Of a stretch of DNA of 64,000 nucleotides, positions 1 to 10,120 are shown piece after piece. The stretch's first letter is position 1. Each line of letters opens with the position of its first letter. The DNA is from Hygrocybe punicea (lineage: Eukaryota; Basidiomycota; Agaricomycetes; Agaricales; Hygrophoraceae), in the NCBI GenBank assembly GCA_963556145.1, contig OY744467.1:558001-622000 (forward strand), in the 5' to 3' direction. Position numbers and translations under genes: made by a program. Under the pieces are notes generated by a model, which did no database searches, was not told the DNA's origin, and saw only the letters and a list, made by a program, of their open reading frames with translations.

Positions 1-366
1 CAACCGTTCCCACCACCACGCAAGCAGTGGCTCGCGGACGCTCTATTGGGTGATGACGGCCATGAGGCAAACGTGCCCCTTCGAGATACGCACTTATCTG
101 CGAGAAATGTTTTGCTCATAATGGACTGGTGAAAGAAAGCATGTGGGAATACACGCGTGAGTTTCTGCGTCGTACCCTCCGTCGTTATCTTTTCGATGAT
201 CCCAGAGTACATATGTCCAAAATGTGGTCACTTCAATCCGCCAAAGTGGTCCGCATCCCCATTACCGCCTCCTTGGACTCCCTCATCGCCGTTGACAAAC
301 AGTCAACCACGTCCTTCCGATCCATCCGCAAAGCAAAGTCATTCAATATTTGTAACGGCAGGATGA
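1..366 (+). CDS. Lunapark-type ER junction protein, C-terminal end (partial)
   Basis: This is the 3' end of a gene that begins outside the window. Lunapark proteins sit in the ER membrane and stabilise three-way junctions; their hallmark is a C-terminal zinc ribbon. Here the ribbon is split by a 49-base intron (157-205, gtgagt...cccag). The exon at about 87-156 encodes YALICEKCFAHNGL, and the exon from 206 encodes YICPKCGHFNPPK, giving the two CxxC pairs of the family. The stop is at 364-366. Upstream, 1-75 in another frame encodes RKQWLADALLGDD, the segment that normally precedes the ribbon, so a frameshift or sequence error lies between about 60 and 87. The family call is firm from the ribbon. 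Whether the gene is functional is open, because the frame changes without a plausible intron. Confidence 0.72.
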
Positions 367-460
367 GGAGTGGTATGGAGGTTCATTCATAGTTTAGAGG
401 CGAAAAGGATACAGCGAGCAAAGTATTTCTACACTATAATTGAATTCAAAAAACATAGTT

Positions 461-901
461 TCATCGAGGCCTTATCTGCTGAAGATACGAGTCGACGCGT
501 TCCGACATGAATTCACTCACACCTTCCGGGACCGTGCCGCTCCGACCAATATTGGCGACATCCGTACCCTTGCGCTGCAGCATCATAACACCACACAACC
601 AGTTGCCAACCTCCTTGAACGTCACCTCTGGCACGTTCGCCATTGCCATATTATTCCGCAGATGATTCCCACCAGCATCAAAAACCTGTTTCATCTTCTT
701 GCAGATCGACTTGTGCGGAAGTCGCTTGTCCGTCCAAGCGCGTTTTTGGCACTCTTTGCTGGAGTACGCAACGATGTAACAACCACTGCATCACTGATAA
801 ACCCCCGACGATTGGGCCGATTCCTTACATCCCGGTTTCAATGGGTCCTTGAGCGTGTCCACGATGAATTCGACCGCTTCATCGACAGTGACCCCCCAAG
901 T
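461..901 (-). pseudogene. MYND zinc-finger protein, decayed or partial
   Basis: Read on the minus strand from about 901 to 461, one frame gives an acidic lead-in (VTVDEAVEFIVDTLKDPLK), then CKESAQSSGVYQ, a TGA stop, then CSGCYIVAYSSKECQKRAW and LPHKSICKKM. The second part is the C-terminal half of a MYND finger (CxxC, S-x-x-CQ, W, HK-x-x-C). The frame then continues for about 75 codons to a stop at 461. MYND fingers are protein-interaction zinc domains. The TGA sits between the two Cys pairs, so either a very short intron or a nonsense mutation is present. Upstream exons on this strand were not recognised, and an acceptor-like TAG directly precedes the frame. It converges tail to tail with the Lunapark gene, 94 bases apart. 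Confidence 0.55.
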
Positions 902-1403
902 CTAATGCGTGCCCAGGGTCAAAATGCTTGCGTATGGTCATCGATCGCGGGGGCTGCATGGTAGGAGCGCGAGTCGGCGTAACCTGGCAACATGAGTGAC
1001 CAGGTGAGAAATACTTGCTGGACTCAGCTTGCAATTGACCAGCCAAGCGCCTCAAATGCTTGCGCTGGTTGGATTTCACTACATCAAGTACAGACTTACA
1101 GCCGCTCTTACAGTTCCTTCGTCTGTGCAGGCTGTCTGGTTGCTCATGCATTTGCATTGCCGTCAGGTTGGTTAGTGGTCCTGCTTCGCTGATTGCTGGC
1201 CGCACCGAGCACAGCATATTATTGGCTTTTAAGCCCGTCTCTCAGCACATCAATGGCAGAACAAGTTCGAAATGCACCCACAACGAGATCATGAAGCTCA
1301 ACATTCTCGGTGAAGACTAGTTCAAGTTCATCATTGTCCAACCATTGGCTAACAACCTACATGCAGTTATGTTCGATCCGCAGCCACCGTCGCCGCAAAC
1401 ACC
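902..1403. other. No recognisable gene
   Basis: Short frames are open on both strands, including a 112-codon minus-strand frame at 879-1217, but none shows a domain or a convincing splice pattern. It may hold 5' exons of the MYND gene. Confidence 0.4.
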
Positions 1404-1847
1404 GTGCCGTTACGCCCAGAGCTAGAGGACATCGCTACGTGGCACTATGTTGACGGACCACCCGTCGCGGGCGGCTGGGGTGGGTCCAGGCCGTGGTGGA
1501 TTCTTGGTAGCCGGCTTGAAACGATTCATCGACCGACAGGTGGAATCAATCTGTGCGTACTTTCTCTTTGCTACGGGTGGTGTAACGATGCCGGTCATGA
1601 ATTGCGGATCCACAAGTCATTATGCTGGAGGGTGGCGATAGCCGTTGCCTGGGTAGTCGTGGTCTTGGTCTCCGGCTTCTTCTCGTTGTATACTTGCTTC
1701 TGCTTTCGTACAGTCGCAGGTTCTGGACGCATGCGGCGGGTTGTTGCCATTTTGTTGACGCTTCTCGTTTTCAGTGCACTGTTGGTCATCATGACTTTAT
1801 CTTATGATGGATATTACTTGTATTCCTGCAAAATGTTTGGTTTCTAA
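1404..1847 (+). CDS. Hypothetical small membrane protein
   Basis: A 147-codon open frame. The first half is unremarkable. The second half has two strongly hydrophobic stretches, AIAVAWVVVVLVSGFFSLYT and VVAILLTLLVFSALLVIMTL, separated by a basic turn (GRMRR), which reads as two membrane helices. I do not recognise the family. Other frames over 1440-1640 are also open, so it could be one exon of a larger gene or chance. Its only support is length and hydrophobic pattern. Confidence 0.3.
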   Translation: MPLRPELEDIATWHYVDGPPVAGGWGGSRPWWILGSRLETIHRPTGGINLCVLSLCYGWCNDAGHELRIHKSLCWRVAIAVAWVVVVLVSGFFSLYTCFCFRTVAGSGRMRRVVAILLTLLVFSALLVIMTLSYDGYYLYSCKMFGF

Positions 1848-2475
1848 TCACCGTCTTGAAGCTGTCATCGTGAATGTCTCGTCTTCGGAATTACTGTATG
1901 CACCATCTGAACATTCGCGCTCGTACGTACCGCATACTGTTTTCTGCTTTGTTTGATAGCCTGTGTAGCACTGTGATGGTGGGGTGCTAATCGTATGGAA
2001 TGAATTTACGTGAGTATTTATGCTGATGGGGTTCTGATGAGCTGATCCGAAATCTCTCTATTTTACCTTGCAATCAGTGCTCTAGGCGGATAGCATGAGC
2101 AATCAGATATTGGAGTTTATTCAAGTTCGGGATTCGGTTAGTCGAGACAATGTAAGCAATCTAATCGACTCTGCTCGAGTTGCACGTGTCGATTAGCCAG
2201 GTGGGACATGAACTTGTTTGGAAGGATTCAACTTCGCGGCTAATCGACTCTGCTTAAGTGGAGCACGAGGGATAGCAAAAAATCGGAGCTTGTTCTTCCG
2301 GCTTGAAGCCAGGAGAGAACAAGTCCATAAGGTAGATATTTTGGAGTTACATTTGTGCCGTACAATCGGTAAAGGTCTATGTAAAAAGATGGGTTCAATA
2401 TTGGGTCAATGGAATGAGAGGGGAAAGATCAGAGGGAGGCACGGAATGTCCAAGAAAGATACAACCAAAGACAAA
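1848..2475. other. Intergenic, with a short direct repeat
   Basis: No gene seen. The motif CTAATCGACTCTGCT occurs at about 2160 and again at about 2240, in direct orientation. This lies just beyond the 3' side of the DIRS element and could belong to its terminal region. Confidence 0.4.
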
Positions 2476-3468
2476 TCATGAAGAATGCGCCGGTCTGCCA
2501 TGTATAAGCGCCTGCAATACAAAGGGGTTTTTACGGATGTAGATTTGAAAAGCTGTAGATGACCAGCGCCCCGCGGCCTGAATGATGTGAGGTGCCGCGC
2601 CTGAGATGGCGAGAGAAGTGGCCCCTCCAGCACGCATAGACTGGCCTGCAAGGGAGATAGGATAAATATTTCGCATGCGTTTGATAAACCAAGAACGGCG
2701 GGGGACAGTACCATCGGCCTTTAGCCAGAGTGGTGAGTGGAACGGGAAAAGGCGATCACGGGACATAACGTAGGCAAAGAAAAAACGATAAGGGTCATCA
2801 GGATCGGGGAGACGCTGGACACGGACGACATTGCCCTGAAAGAAGGAGTCGGCTCTGTGTGTAGGCAGTGTGTAACCGTAATCTAGGTGTGTGAAAGAAA
2901 CGGTGTGCCGCAGCGAGAGTTTGCGAGGATCGTCCAAACGGCAATGGTCAGGATAGGTCAGTTCACCAAGGCGCAGGAGTGCAAAGAATCCGGTGAGGAG
3001 TTGTGCAACAAAAAGTCGGTCATCATGAGATGACCCATCGTGGATGCTTGCAGTTGCGATGCAGAGGTCTGAGTGAGAGAGGGGGTCTTTGCGTGTTGTC
3101 GGCGAACCAAAGCGGCGTTTGCATCCAGCAAGTGTGCGAGAAACGATTCGGCTGTTGCGGTGCTTGCGAGCGTCAGGGAAATGGTCCTCCAGTTGATTGA
3201 CGATACCCGATAAGTAGCTGTCGACAGAAGAAGGTTTGATGTGGGAACACATGAAAACGACAAAGAAACTAAGAGTGTCAGGGGTAGGGTCAATAGGGAA
3301 CGAGTGGGATTTGCAGAAAGTAAGATAAGAATTCAGAGCGGAATTGTAAGTTGAACGCGTTGACTTGTCGATAGAAAGGCCGAGGGCGACAGACCTCTCA
3401 TGGAGCAGGCGCTCCAGAGTCCACGGCAGCCGGACACGCTGCCGGGACTGTCCCGGCACGGGGTTCAT
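2476..3468 (-). CDS. DIRS tyrosine recombinase
   Basis: A 330-codon uninterrupted frame. The N-terminal half has a SAM-like core-binding region (TRSTYNSALNSYLTFC). The catalytic half shows LLRLGELTYP with the first catalytic Arg, SMRAGGATSLAISG with the second Arg, GRWSS where the usual His is replaced by Trp as in DIRS recombinases, and FQIYIRKNP with the nucleophilic Tyr. The family cuts and rejoins DNA to insert the circular cDNA. Its ATG overlaps the RT stop (AATGA at 3465-3469), the compact arrangement normal for these elements. This is the only ORF of the element with no visible lesion. Confidence 0.88.
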   Translation of the reverse strand: MNPVPGQSRQRVRLPWTLERLLHERSVALGLSIDKSTRSTYNSALNSYLTFCKSHSFPIDPTPDTLSFFVVFMCSHIKPSSVDSYLSGIVNQLEDHFPDARKHRNSRIVSRTLAGCKRRFGSPTTRKDPLSHSDLCIATASIHDGSSHDDRLFVAQLLTGFFALLRLGELTYPDHCRLDDPRKLSLRHTVSFTHLDYGYTLPTHRADSFFQGNVVRVQRLPDPDDPYRFFFAYVMSRDRLFPFHSPLWLKADGTVPRRSWFIKRMRNIYPISLAGQSMRAGGATSLAISGAAPHIIQAAGRWSSTAFQIYIRKNPFVLQALIHGRPAHSS

Positions 3469-5299
3469 TCCTCCGGCACCCCCAGCTTAACACGAGGGGG
3501 TCTAGGAAGGTCTGGGAGGGGGTGGATACGCAAACGAAGGTTGGGCTGGTGGCGGAGCGCAATATCGAGGCGGTCGCGGGACAGGGCATCGGCTACGATG
3601 TTGGAGGAGCCTTCAACGAGGCACACTCGTAAATCAATGGCGTGTGCGATCATCGTGTCGACTGCAAGCTTCAAAATCTCATTGTAAACAGGTTTTGCGG
3701 CGAGACTGTTGAATATGTTGAAGGTATTGCTGCTGTCTGTGTAAATAACGAGACGGCCTGTGAATGACAACGAGGCAGCGTGAGTGAGGGCCCATAGGAC
3801 GACGAGTGCCTCGAGGTAGAAAATGTTGTCCGCGGGTGCGTTGGCCGGTGGAGGCTGCTGAAACGCGATGCCCGTGGAAGGGTAGACGAATCCAAGGCCA
3901 GTCAAGCAGGCATCACCGAATATGGTGAGATCTGCGTCAATGGGTTCCCAAACTGCAGCATTCAGTAGACGGACGCCCGGTGCTGACTCTACATGGTGGT
4001 GAAGCCAGAGTAGATCGTCGATGACCGCTTTGTTCAAGAAGATTAGCGCGTCTGAGTTGGTCTTGCCGGACATCTTATCGTAGAGGTTTGAAAGCGATGG
4101 GCGGAGGAGTGGAAAAACATTTAGAGACCAGTTCACCCACCCCGCCATGCGCTGAAATTTGCGAAGGGAGTGGGGGCGGCCACCGCGCGGCGCTGATATG
4201 AACTCGGTGATGGCGCCCAGCAAGTCGGCGCGCGCCTCTGGCATCATGGTGAAAGTCATGGCATTGGCGTCGCAGAGGAAGCCGATGATCATCACAGTGT
4301 CGCCAAACTCTTGTTTTTCTTTCTCATGCGGTAGACCAATCTCGTCCCACAGGAGGAGAAGTTGTGTTTGTTTCCACGGGTAGAACGTGTCATACGGAGG
4401 GTAGTACGCGACGTGGCCAGTAACTTCGAAAGAGAAAGTGTCGTCAACGTATGTAAAGAGGTCAGAGAGGGACTTGACATAGATTGCAATCCATATCACA
4501 AGCGCCATGAATGCCGCCCAGATGCGATAAGCTCCGCGATTGCCGAAGTTGTTGTTACGGTCGATATGTCGCTCACCGTCGACCGTGACGACTTGTTTCG
4601 CTTGGTATAAGAAGTGGAGAGGCATTCGGCGGTAAGCTTGTGAGACATCGGATTTGAACAAGGTGAGCGGAGCGTTGCCGTGTTCACGACGAAAATTGAG
4701 TAGAGCCTGCCCTAGGTTCTGCAAGTTGTCGAGGCGAGAGCCAACAATGGCCGAGCGAGCGATGAGTGAGTTCAAAGAGTGAACACTGGCGCTGGGAGCA
4801 GTTCCCGACCAAATGACTCCGAGAAACGGCCGAGCGAAATCTCCTTGTCACGCTGAGCACGAATGAAGTCACGTTCTTTTTCCGACTTCGGGGGCCGGAC
4901 AGAGGCATCGTGGGTAGAGGGGTATGAAGGATCCCACACAGACCAAGGCCAGAAGCCCTGGCGCAGGCCAGTGATCACAGAGGAGACGAAAGGTTGGTTT
5001 GGGTGGGTCGTTAGGAGACGGGCGAACGCAGGGACGCGGACAGGAGTGACGATCTTGAAAAGGTGCGAGTTGCGCGAGATTGTGTCTACAAGTTCATCAG
5101 TGTACTCGGAGGAGGGAGGTTGTGGGAGTGGAGGATCCGATTCCGTAGTAAGCGCAGAAGGGTAAGTGCCGGTGTCGAGGTTGGACCAGAGAAAATTGTG
5201 GAAATAACGAGGACGGGAGTAGAACAGATCAGGCCTTCGTGCTGGTGCAGGAAGCGGACGTATGGTCCGTGCGACGGCATGTGGAGCAGATGTGAGCAT
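3465..5299 (-). pseudogene. DIRS reverse transcriptase-RNase H, with internal deletion
   Basis: The 436-codon distal frame (4775-3465) has the RT catalytic box TYVDDTFSF, preceded by LTLFKSDVSQAYRRMPL (motif A). An RNase H-like region follows with FGDACLTGLGF, NIFYLEALVVLWAL, IYTDSSNTF and VADALSRD. The N-terminal part lies in another frame from about 5299 to 4772 and ends in GRFSESFGRELLP. The segment that normally joins LLP to the SA..HSLNSLI stretch, about 25 residues including the PKP motif, is missing, and the frame changes at that point (about 4775-4800). I infer a small out-of-frame deletion, which would inactivate the enzyme. Confidence 0.8.
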
Positions 5300-6603
5300 A
5301 GTGGCACTGAGACGACGTGGAAGGGCAGATTCCGTCATTGAAACGTCGGCAAGGCTCCGACTTCTTTTTAGTGTCGTTGCGGGCACAGTTGTGGCCGCTT
5401 GAAGCGGCTCGAGCATCTCGTTTGGTCGCTTGAGGGGACGCGAGGAAACCTGTACCAAATTCGGAAAGGTAAGATCGTTCCCAATGTGAAAACGAGGAGA
5501 AATCGCTGAGCAGGAGGTCCCTGCGGGATGCAACTTCCGTCCGGATTTTACGATCGAGGAGGATGATCCTCTCGTGAACGGAAGCGTGGGCGCTGTTGAA
5601 GAGCTCGAGTACGTAGTGTTGGTAGTGTTGCAGCTCCCGGTCCCGGTGGGGAAACACCCAAAGGGTAGCTTCGGACGCTTTCCCCCAGGCGATGACCCAT
5701 TCTCCAATCGTCTTGACGGATTTGATGGGGTCGGATGAGCCGAACCGGAGTTCGATGCCATCCCCGAGTTTCTGGGAGGTCCGAGTGTCGTGACACACAG
5801 AGTGGTGGTGGGTGATGACCTTGTCAAGGTTGATGGATTGCCCTTTGATGAGGGCCGTCCACTCGGACTCGGGGAAAGAGATATGGCTGGTCGAGTTGAG
5901 TAGCGAACTGAGGACATATTTGATGTCTTTCGAGAATTCGAGGAGGAGCCGACGTGTCTTGGCGAGCTCGGGTTTGAGTATGGCGTCCCCGATAATGTTC
6001 GCGACGGTCCAAGGAAGGGCGGAGTCATCGGCTCTCCTTCGTTTCGGTTCGCTGTCTCATTCGATCGAGGATGCGCGAGATGGATCCGGTCTAGCAGCGT
6101 GGGTGTGATCCTGTCCAACAATGTGGGTTTCAACTGGTTCGACAATCCCGGCTTCATCCGGTCCAGCAGCGTGAGCTCTATCCGGTCACGGAGAAAGGGG
6201 GCGTTGCGAGTCGATTGGGTCGCCGATGAACGGTCCGGGAATGATGTTGGTCGCTGAGTCGTACCTGTCGAGCATCGCGAGGTAGGATGCGAGAGCACTG
6301 CTTCCTGCGCTGTCGAGTTCCCTAGATCCAGGGATTGTATCCGCGAGAGCAAGGAAAGCGTCGGACTTGGAGGTGGCTCCTCTCCTGAATGTGTTGAGGA
6401 TGAGCTCGCACTGTCGAGTGATGTCCGGCCTAGCAAGGAATTCCGGGGCTGCAGATATAATCGCCTCAGAAGAGATAACTTCTTCTCGTGGTGCTTGACT
6501 GGAAAGTTGCGATGGTGCTTGTGAATTTGACGTGTGCGTGAATGATTCCGTTCCGGTCCGTCTCTGCGAAGACCCTGAGTCCGCATTGGTGCGAGAAGTC
6601 ATA
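5229..6603 (-). pseudogene. DIRS gag-like protein with two TGA stops
   Basis: From ATG at about 6603 (MTSRTNADSGSS), a single minus-strand frame runs to a stop at 5229, interrupted only by TGA at 6186-6188 and TGA at 6057-6059. The sequence on both sides of each stop stays in register and coherent, and CGA at either position would restore Arg. The N-terminus is Ser/Thr-rich; the middle is helical (SVKTIGEWVIAWGKA). The C-terminus has the Cys/His cluster CRRFNDGICPSTSSQCHYAH followed by CSTCRRTDHTSASC, the nucleic-acid-binding ending of basidiomycete DIRS gag proteins. It overlaps the start of the RT frame. Confidence 0.75.
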
Positions 6604-6770
6604 AAAGAGATTTGATGGAATTTATTCAGATATGAAAAAGAGAATAAAAAAATAATCTCTACTCCTGGTGAGCCAAAGTGGTGAGTACAGCTCACAGGAA
6701 AAGAGGGATACGCTACCTGGGTGAACCAATGCGGTGAGAGAAAGGAGGGTGAGACAAATATGGCGTTTCA

Positions 6771-7690
6771 CATGTACTTTTATTATTCCGCAGGTTGCGC
6801 AACTTCGCGCAACTTCCGCAAGCTTGAGGCTGGTTGTGCCAGCTGTAATTCCTGTAGTCTAAGTAGCTAGTTGTCACGAAAATATATTACCCNNNNNNNN
6901 NNNNNNNNNNNNNNNNNNNNNNNNNNNNNNNNNNNNNNNNNNNNNNNNNNNNNNNNNNNNNNNNNNNNNNNNNNNNNNNNNNNNNNNNNNNNAGGTGGAT
7001 TGGTGGGGCGGTGGCCTGGGCTTGTTGTGTATTGTTATCGGGCAATTGCTATTATCCCTCGACCCTTGTCTTCGATGTAGTGTCATTGTTGGAAAGGTCG
7101 GCGTCATGCATGTCCTCGTCAATACAGTGGCCGTGCTGCAAATTTTTGGTTGCCTTTCGAACTCAGAACAGACAATCAGGAAATCACGCATCACTGTGTC
7201 ACAGCCCAAGTGACAGTTACCGCCATGTCAATGTATGTCGCCTCCTTACCCTTCCTCCCACCGGAACCTCGTTCCAGGTGTGTGCATGCTTGATCATAAA
7301 GAACCCATGGCTCTCACAGCCACCTTATCCACCACGGATGGTAAGTGATTGGACGAGGAAACTGATGGATAGATGTCCACAGCTACCTTACTACCCCACT
7401 GCCCACCAATCCACCTCGGAACCATGCCGGCCATGTCATTTGACATGAATCTGTATTTCCGAGGTTGCTAAGTTGGCGGTGGGAGACTGGGTGATCATGT
7501 GTAGCACGAGCTACACTGGGTGGACAACAGGGGAGCTCATTGAGCAGCATGAAGGGAAGGGTAATATATTTTCGTGACAACTAGCTACTTAGACTACAGG
7601 AATTACAGCTGGCACAACCAGCCTCAAGCTTGCGGAAGTTGCGCGAAGTTGCGCAACCTGCGGAATAATAAAAGTACATGTGAAACGCCA
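6771..7690. mobile_element. Long-inverted-repeat element (MITE or foldback) containing the assembly gap
   Basis: The left arm starts TGGCGTTTCACATGTACTTT at 6771 and the right arm ends with its reverse complement at 7690. The arms match almost perfectly for about 122 bases up to the gap at 6893. They match again beyond the gap (AGGTGGATTGGTGGG at 6993 against its complement at about 7402-7416), so each arm is about 285 bases. Both ends are flanked by TA (6769-6770 and 7691-7692), consistent with a TA target duplication. No transposase is present. Weaker inverted similarity (GGTTCACCC, GTAG.GT.ACGC) continues outside the arms. Confidence 0.7.
6893..6992. other. Assembly gap of 100 N
   Basis: Exactly 100 N, so the length is a placeholder. 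The right arm of the surrounding inverted repeat holds about 143 bases at the matching place (7417-7560), which is probably what is missing. Confidence 0.95.
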
Positions 7691-8291
7691 TAGACAAACT
7701 CCTGTTTCTCCGCGCGAGCTTGGGTTCACCCGAAAGGTAGGGTTACGCTTTGTCAGAAAGGAGGTACGCCTGCGTGAGGGAATTACGCCATAGAACGGGA
7801 TACGGCGAGATCGCGTGTAGTAGAAAAGCTCTCGTCTATTAGACTTGAGTAAAATTATTTTTTAAACTCGATTAAAACAAATACATTCCTTTGACTAAGC
7901 TCGAGCTCACCCATCTTGGATGCCTGTACCGTACCGGTTAGTTTTTATTATTATCGGGCTGTACAATTTCAAGCAGTACTTCCAATGTCACTGGACAGCT
8001 TCCCAAACTTAACGCGGGCGCCATTGTAGCGTACTACCATATAAGGCCTTTTCGACCCGATGAACTGGTTCTGCATTGGCGACATACATCTGAAACTTCC
8101 ACACGTTCCGATTGCCGTCGTTGCCCATCTCCACCAACGGTATGCAGAGAGAAATTTTGGACAACCAAAGGGGCTCTATGATATATTATTACTAGATGTA
8201 AGTTATCATCAAAATAAATCGTGCTCAGGTACTCCTGCATCAGTGCATGTCAATGAAAGAATTGTGTCCAGCTGTCATCGGACAGACAAGG
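7691..8291. other. No recognisable gene
   Basis: AT-rich with short open frames only. I see no domain, tRNA or clear repeat apart from the faint outward extension of the preceding inverted repeat. Confidence 0.4.
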
Positions 8292-9871
8292 CTACTCAGA
8301 AAAGTCAACTCCAAATGACGCCCCAGCCACGATGAACACAAGTACATCGACCAAGCCCACTAGAGCAAAGAAAGAAGCGACAAATATAGTTACGCCAGGC
8401 GGGACCTTGACACCGCCAAACTGGAGGAATCTCGCTATCGAAAGGGGAGATATCACCACAAGATATGCTACGAAGCAAGAATCAACGCATGTCAATATTT
8501 CCAGAGCATGAACGACAGATGAGGGACTCTCACAAAGGGGAAATCTAAAGGTACATTCAGCCGGGTTCGCTCAGAAAAGTGACAAAGACCCACAGCAGTA
8601 ATCGTGTGGCGAATTTCTTGTTACCACTGTTATCCACGTCACCATGCGACGAGTTTGTGCTAGTTCGATCCATTTCGTACGTGGTCCCCGTTGTCATCCG
8701 GTCTGTGGTGAACACAGATTCGTGACGCGTGGGAGTCGCACGGCCAGAACCACTTAGGCTCCCCTCCCTCGGTGCCATCTCCACGGTGTATTGACTAAAG
8801 TATTGCATCGGAATTGGAAGCATGATACTGACAGCGCGACCTGAGATAGATAAATCCAATGAGAAGCTCCACTTTCGACGACCGCGAAGGCTGGAGTCAA
8901 AGCTGATAAGCCCCAGTCGGAAAAGCCTGTTCCCTCGCGTTGGAAAACCAATCCATAGGAAGCCCGCTGGTAGACGTACACCACTCCGCATCGTTATCAA
9001 ATAGGCAATCGCTGTCAGAAGCGAGAAACAAAAGGCTACCCAATAAAAAAGGTATTCAGTCACAATCTTCATAGCGTAGTGTGCCTTGGCGTTCGGTGTT
9101 GTTGTAATCCAGCACTGTGAGACTCCATAAATAATAATTGGCATCAGATCAGAAGGATCGTACCCAAAAGCTTGAAATGAAGGCCATCAGCAGCGAAAAA
9201 AGATGGTACAGAGATCCTCACCCTGCAATCCCATAGTAACGATGGACACCGCCAAGGACCAAGATTGGAGCGAGTAGGTTAATCATTTGAACAAGAGAAA
9301 TCACCCCTACACCCACAACCCCGGCCCAGTGACTAAGACTCCTGGTGGAATCGATGATATGGTCATGAAGGATGCACCAGGACATAGCCATAATTGACAT
9401 AGCAGTCCCTGTTGCACCAAGTTGCTGAAGGATCGCTGCAAGACTATTAAGTAACTTGGCGGCATGGAAAAAATAAAGCCATGCCTTGTGTAATACAATA
9501 TGCGCCTGTGTCGATCCGGCTACGGGAAATCCATCGAATGTTGACGATCCAGCCCAGTTCAACGACAACATCCCAGAAGAGAAGAGATAGGTAGAAAATG
9601 GAGATGGGATAGATCGCTCGACGTCCAGGTCTTAGAACACGACGCTAACGAGGTCAGAAGTCAGATTAAGCACAGTGAAGCAGGAAAGGTGGAACAAACT
9701 AGGAGGAAGAGAAAGAGTGAAAATGCCGGTAATGCGGAGAAGAAACCGATAACAACCGTCGCCTGAGACATCGATCAATGAGACATCCCAGGGATTCAAC
9801 TTGAAGGAACCTACCACCAGTCCATTTCGTTCACCCTTTGTGAGAAGCTTGCTTGTAGGTTCCATCGACAA
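8292..9871 (-). CDS. Seven-transmembrane fungal G-protein-coupled receptor
   Basis: At least six exons on the minus strand. Exon 1 (from 9871) encodes LLTKGERNGLVV. Exon 2 (about 9765-9660) is helix 1, TVVIGFFSALPAFSLFLFLL. The next exon carries LFWDVVVELGWIVNIRWI and GAYCITQG. The following exon has LQQLGATGTAMS and ends in VHRYYGIAG. The next opens with QCWITT and a helix (EYLFYWVAFCFSLLTAIAYL). The last exon (8495-8292) has LSIARFLQFGG and VPPGVTIFVASFFALVGLVD. The patterns GWIxNxxWI, YCxxQG and YYGxxG-WCWI-like are those of the large basidiomycete Git3/cAMP-receptor-like family, which couples to Galpha at the plasma membrane. A Ser/Thr-rich cytoplasmic segment lies before the last helices. 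The ligand is unknown. Exact junctions in the 8500-9150 region are uncertain. Confidence 0.75.
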
Positions 9872-10120
9872 CTAAAGGTAAAGATGGCTTCGACGAATCG
9901 ACGGGGCTCCACTCGTCTGACGGGCTGTGAGAAGCCTCTGAAAGTGGGATCTGCATCCTGCAGGATTTTGCGCCTGAGTTAACTGTCCACTGACAGGCAC
10001 CGATAGTTGATCACAAACTCAAGGCATTGTCCGAGTCGCCCTGAAGTCTATAGATACCTTGGTGATTGGCGCCAGTGGTAAAGTCGTCACAGGAATAAGC
10101 TGTAGAAGGGGGCTATTCAT

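Larger units (their letters stand above)
2476..6695 (-). mobile_element. DIRS-type tyrosine-recombinase retrotransposon, decayed
   Basis: Three overlapping frames on the minus strand follow the DIRS order: a gag-like frame (about 6603-5229), reverse transcriptase plus RNase H (about 5299-3465), and a tyrosine recombinase (3468-2476). No integrase or protease of LTR-element type is present. DIRS elements integrate through a tyrosine recombinase and a circular intermediate and so make no target duplication. The gag frame carries two TGA stops, and the RT frame has lost its N-terminal motif region, so this copy cannot be autonomous. The element ends are not resolved. A long inverted repeat begins 75 bases upstream of the gag leader and may or may not be related. 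Confidence 0.85.

Noticed and set aside
4772..6586. A single 604-residue minus-strand protein over the DIRS gag
   Set aside because: Its first two thirds are an out-of-frame Ser/Pro/Arg-rich shadow of gag; only the last third (from about 5299) is the genuine RT N-terminus.
6690..7770. The long inverted repeat as the terminal repeats of the DIRS element
   Set aside because: Both arms lie on the same side of the DIRS genes, and TA flanks suggest a separate insertion; the faint outward similarity keeps this only as a possibility.
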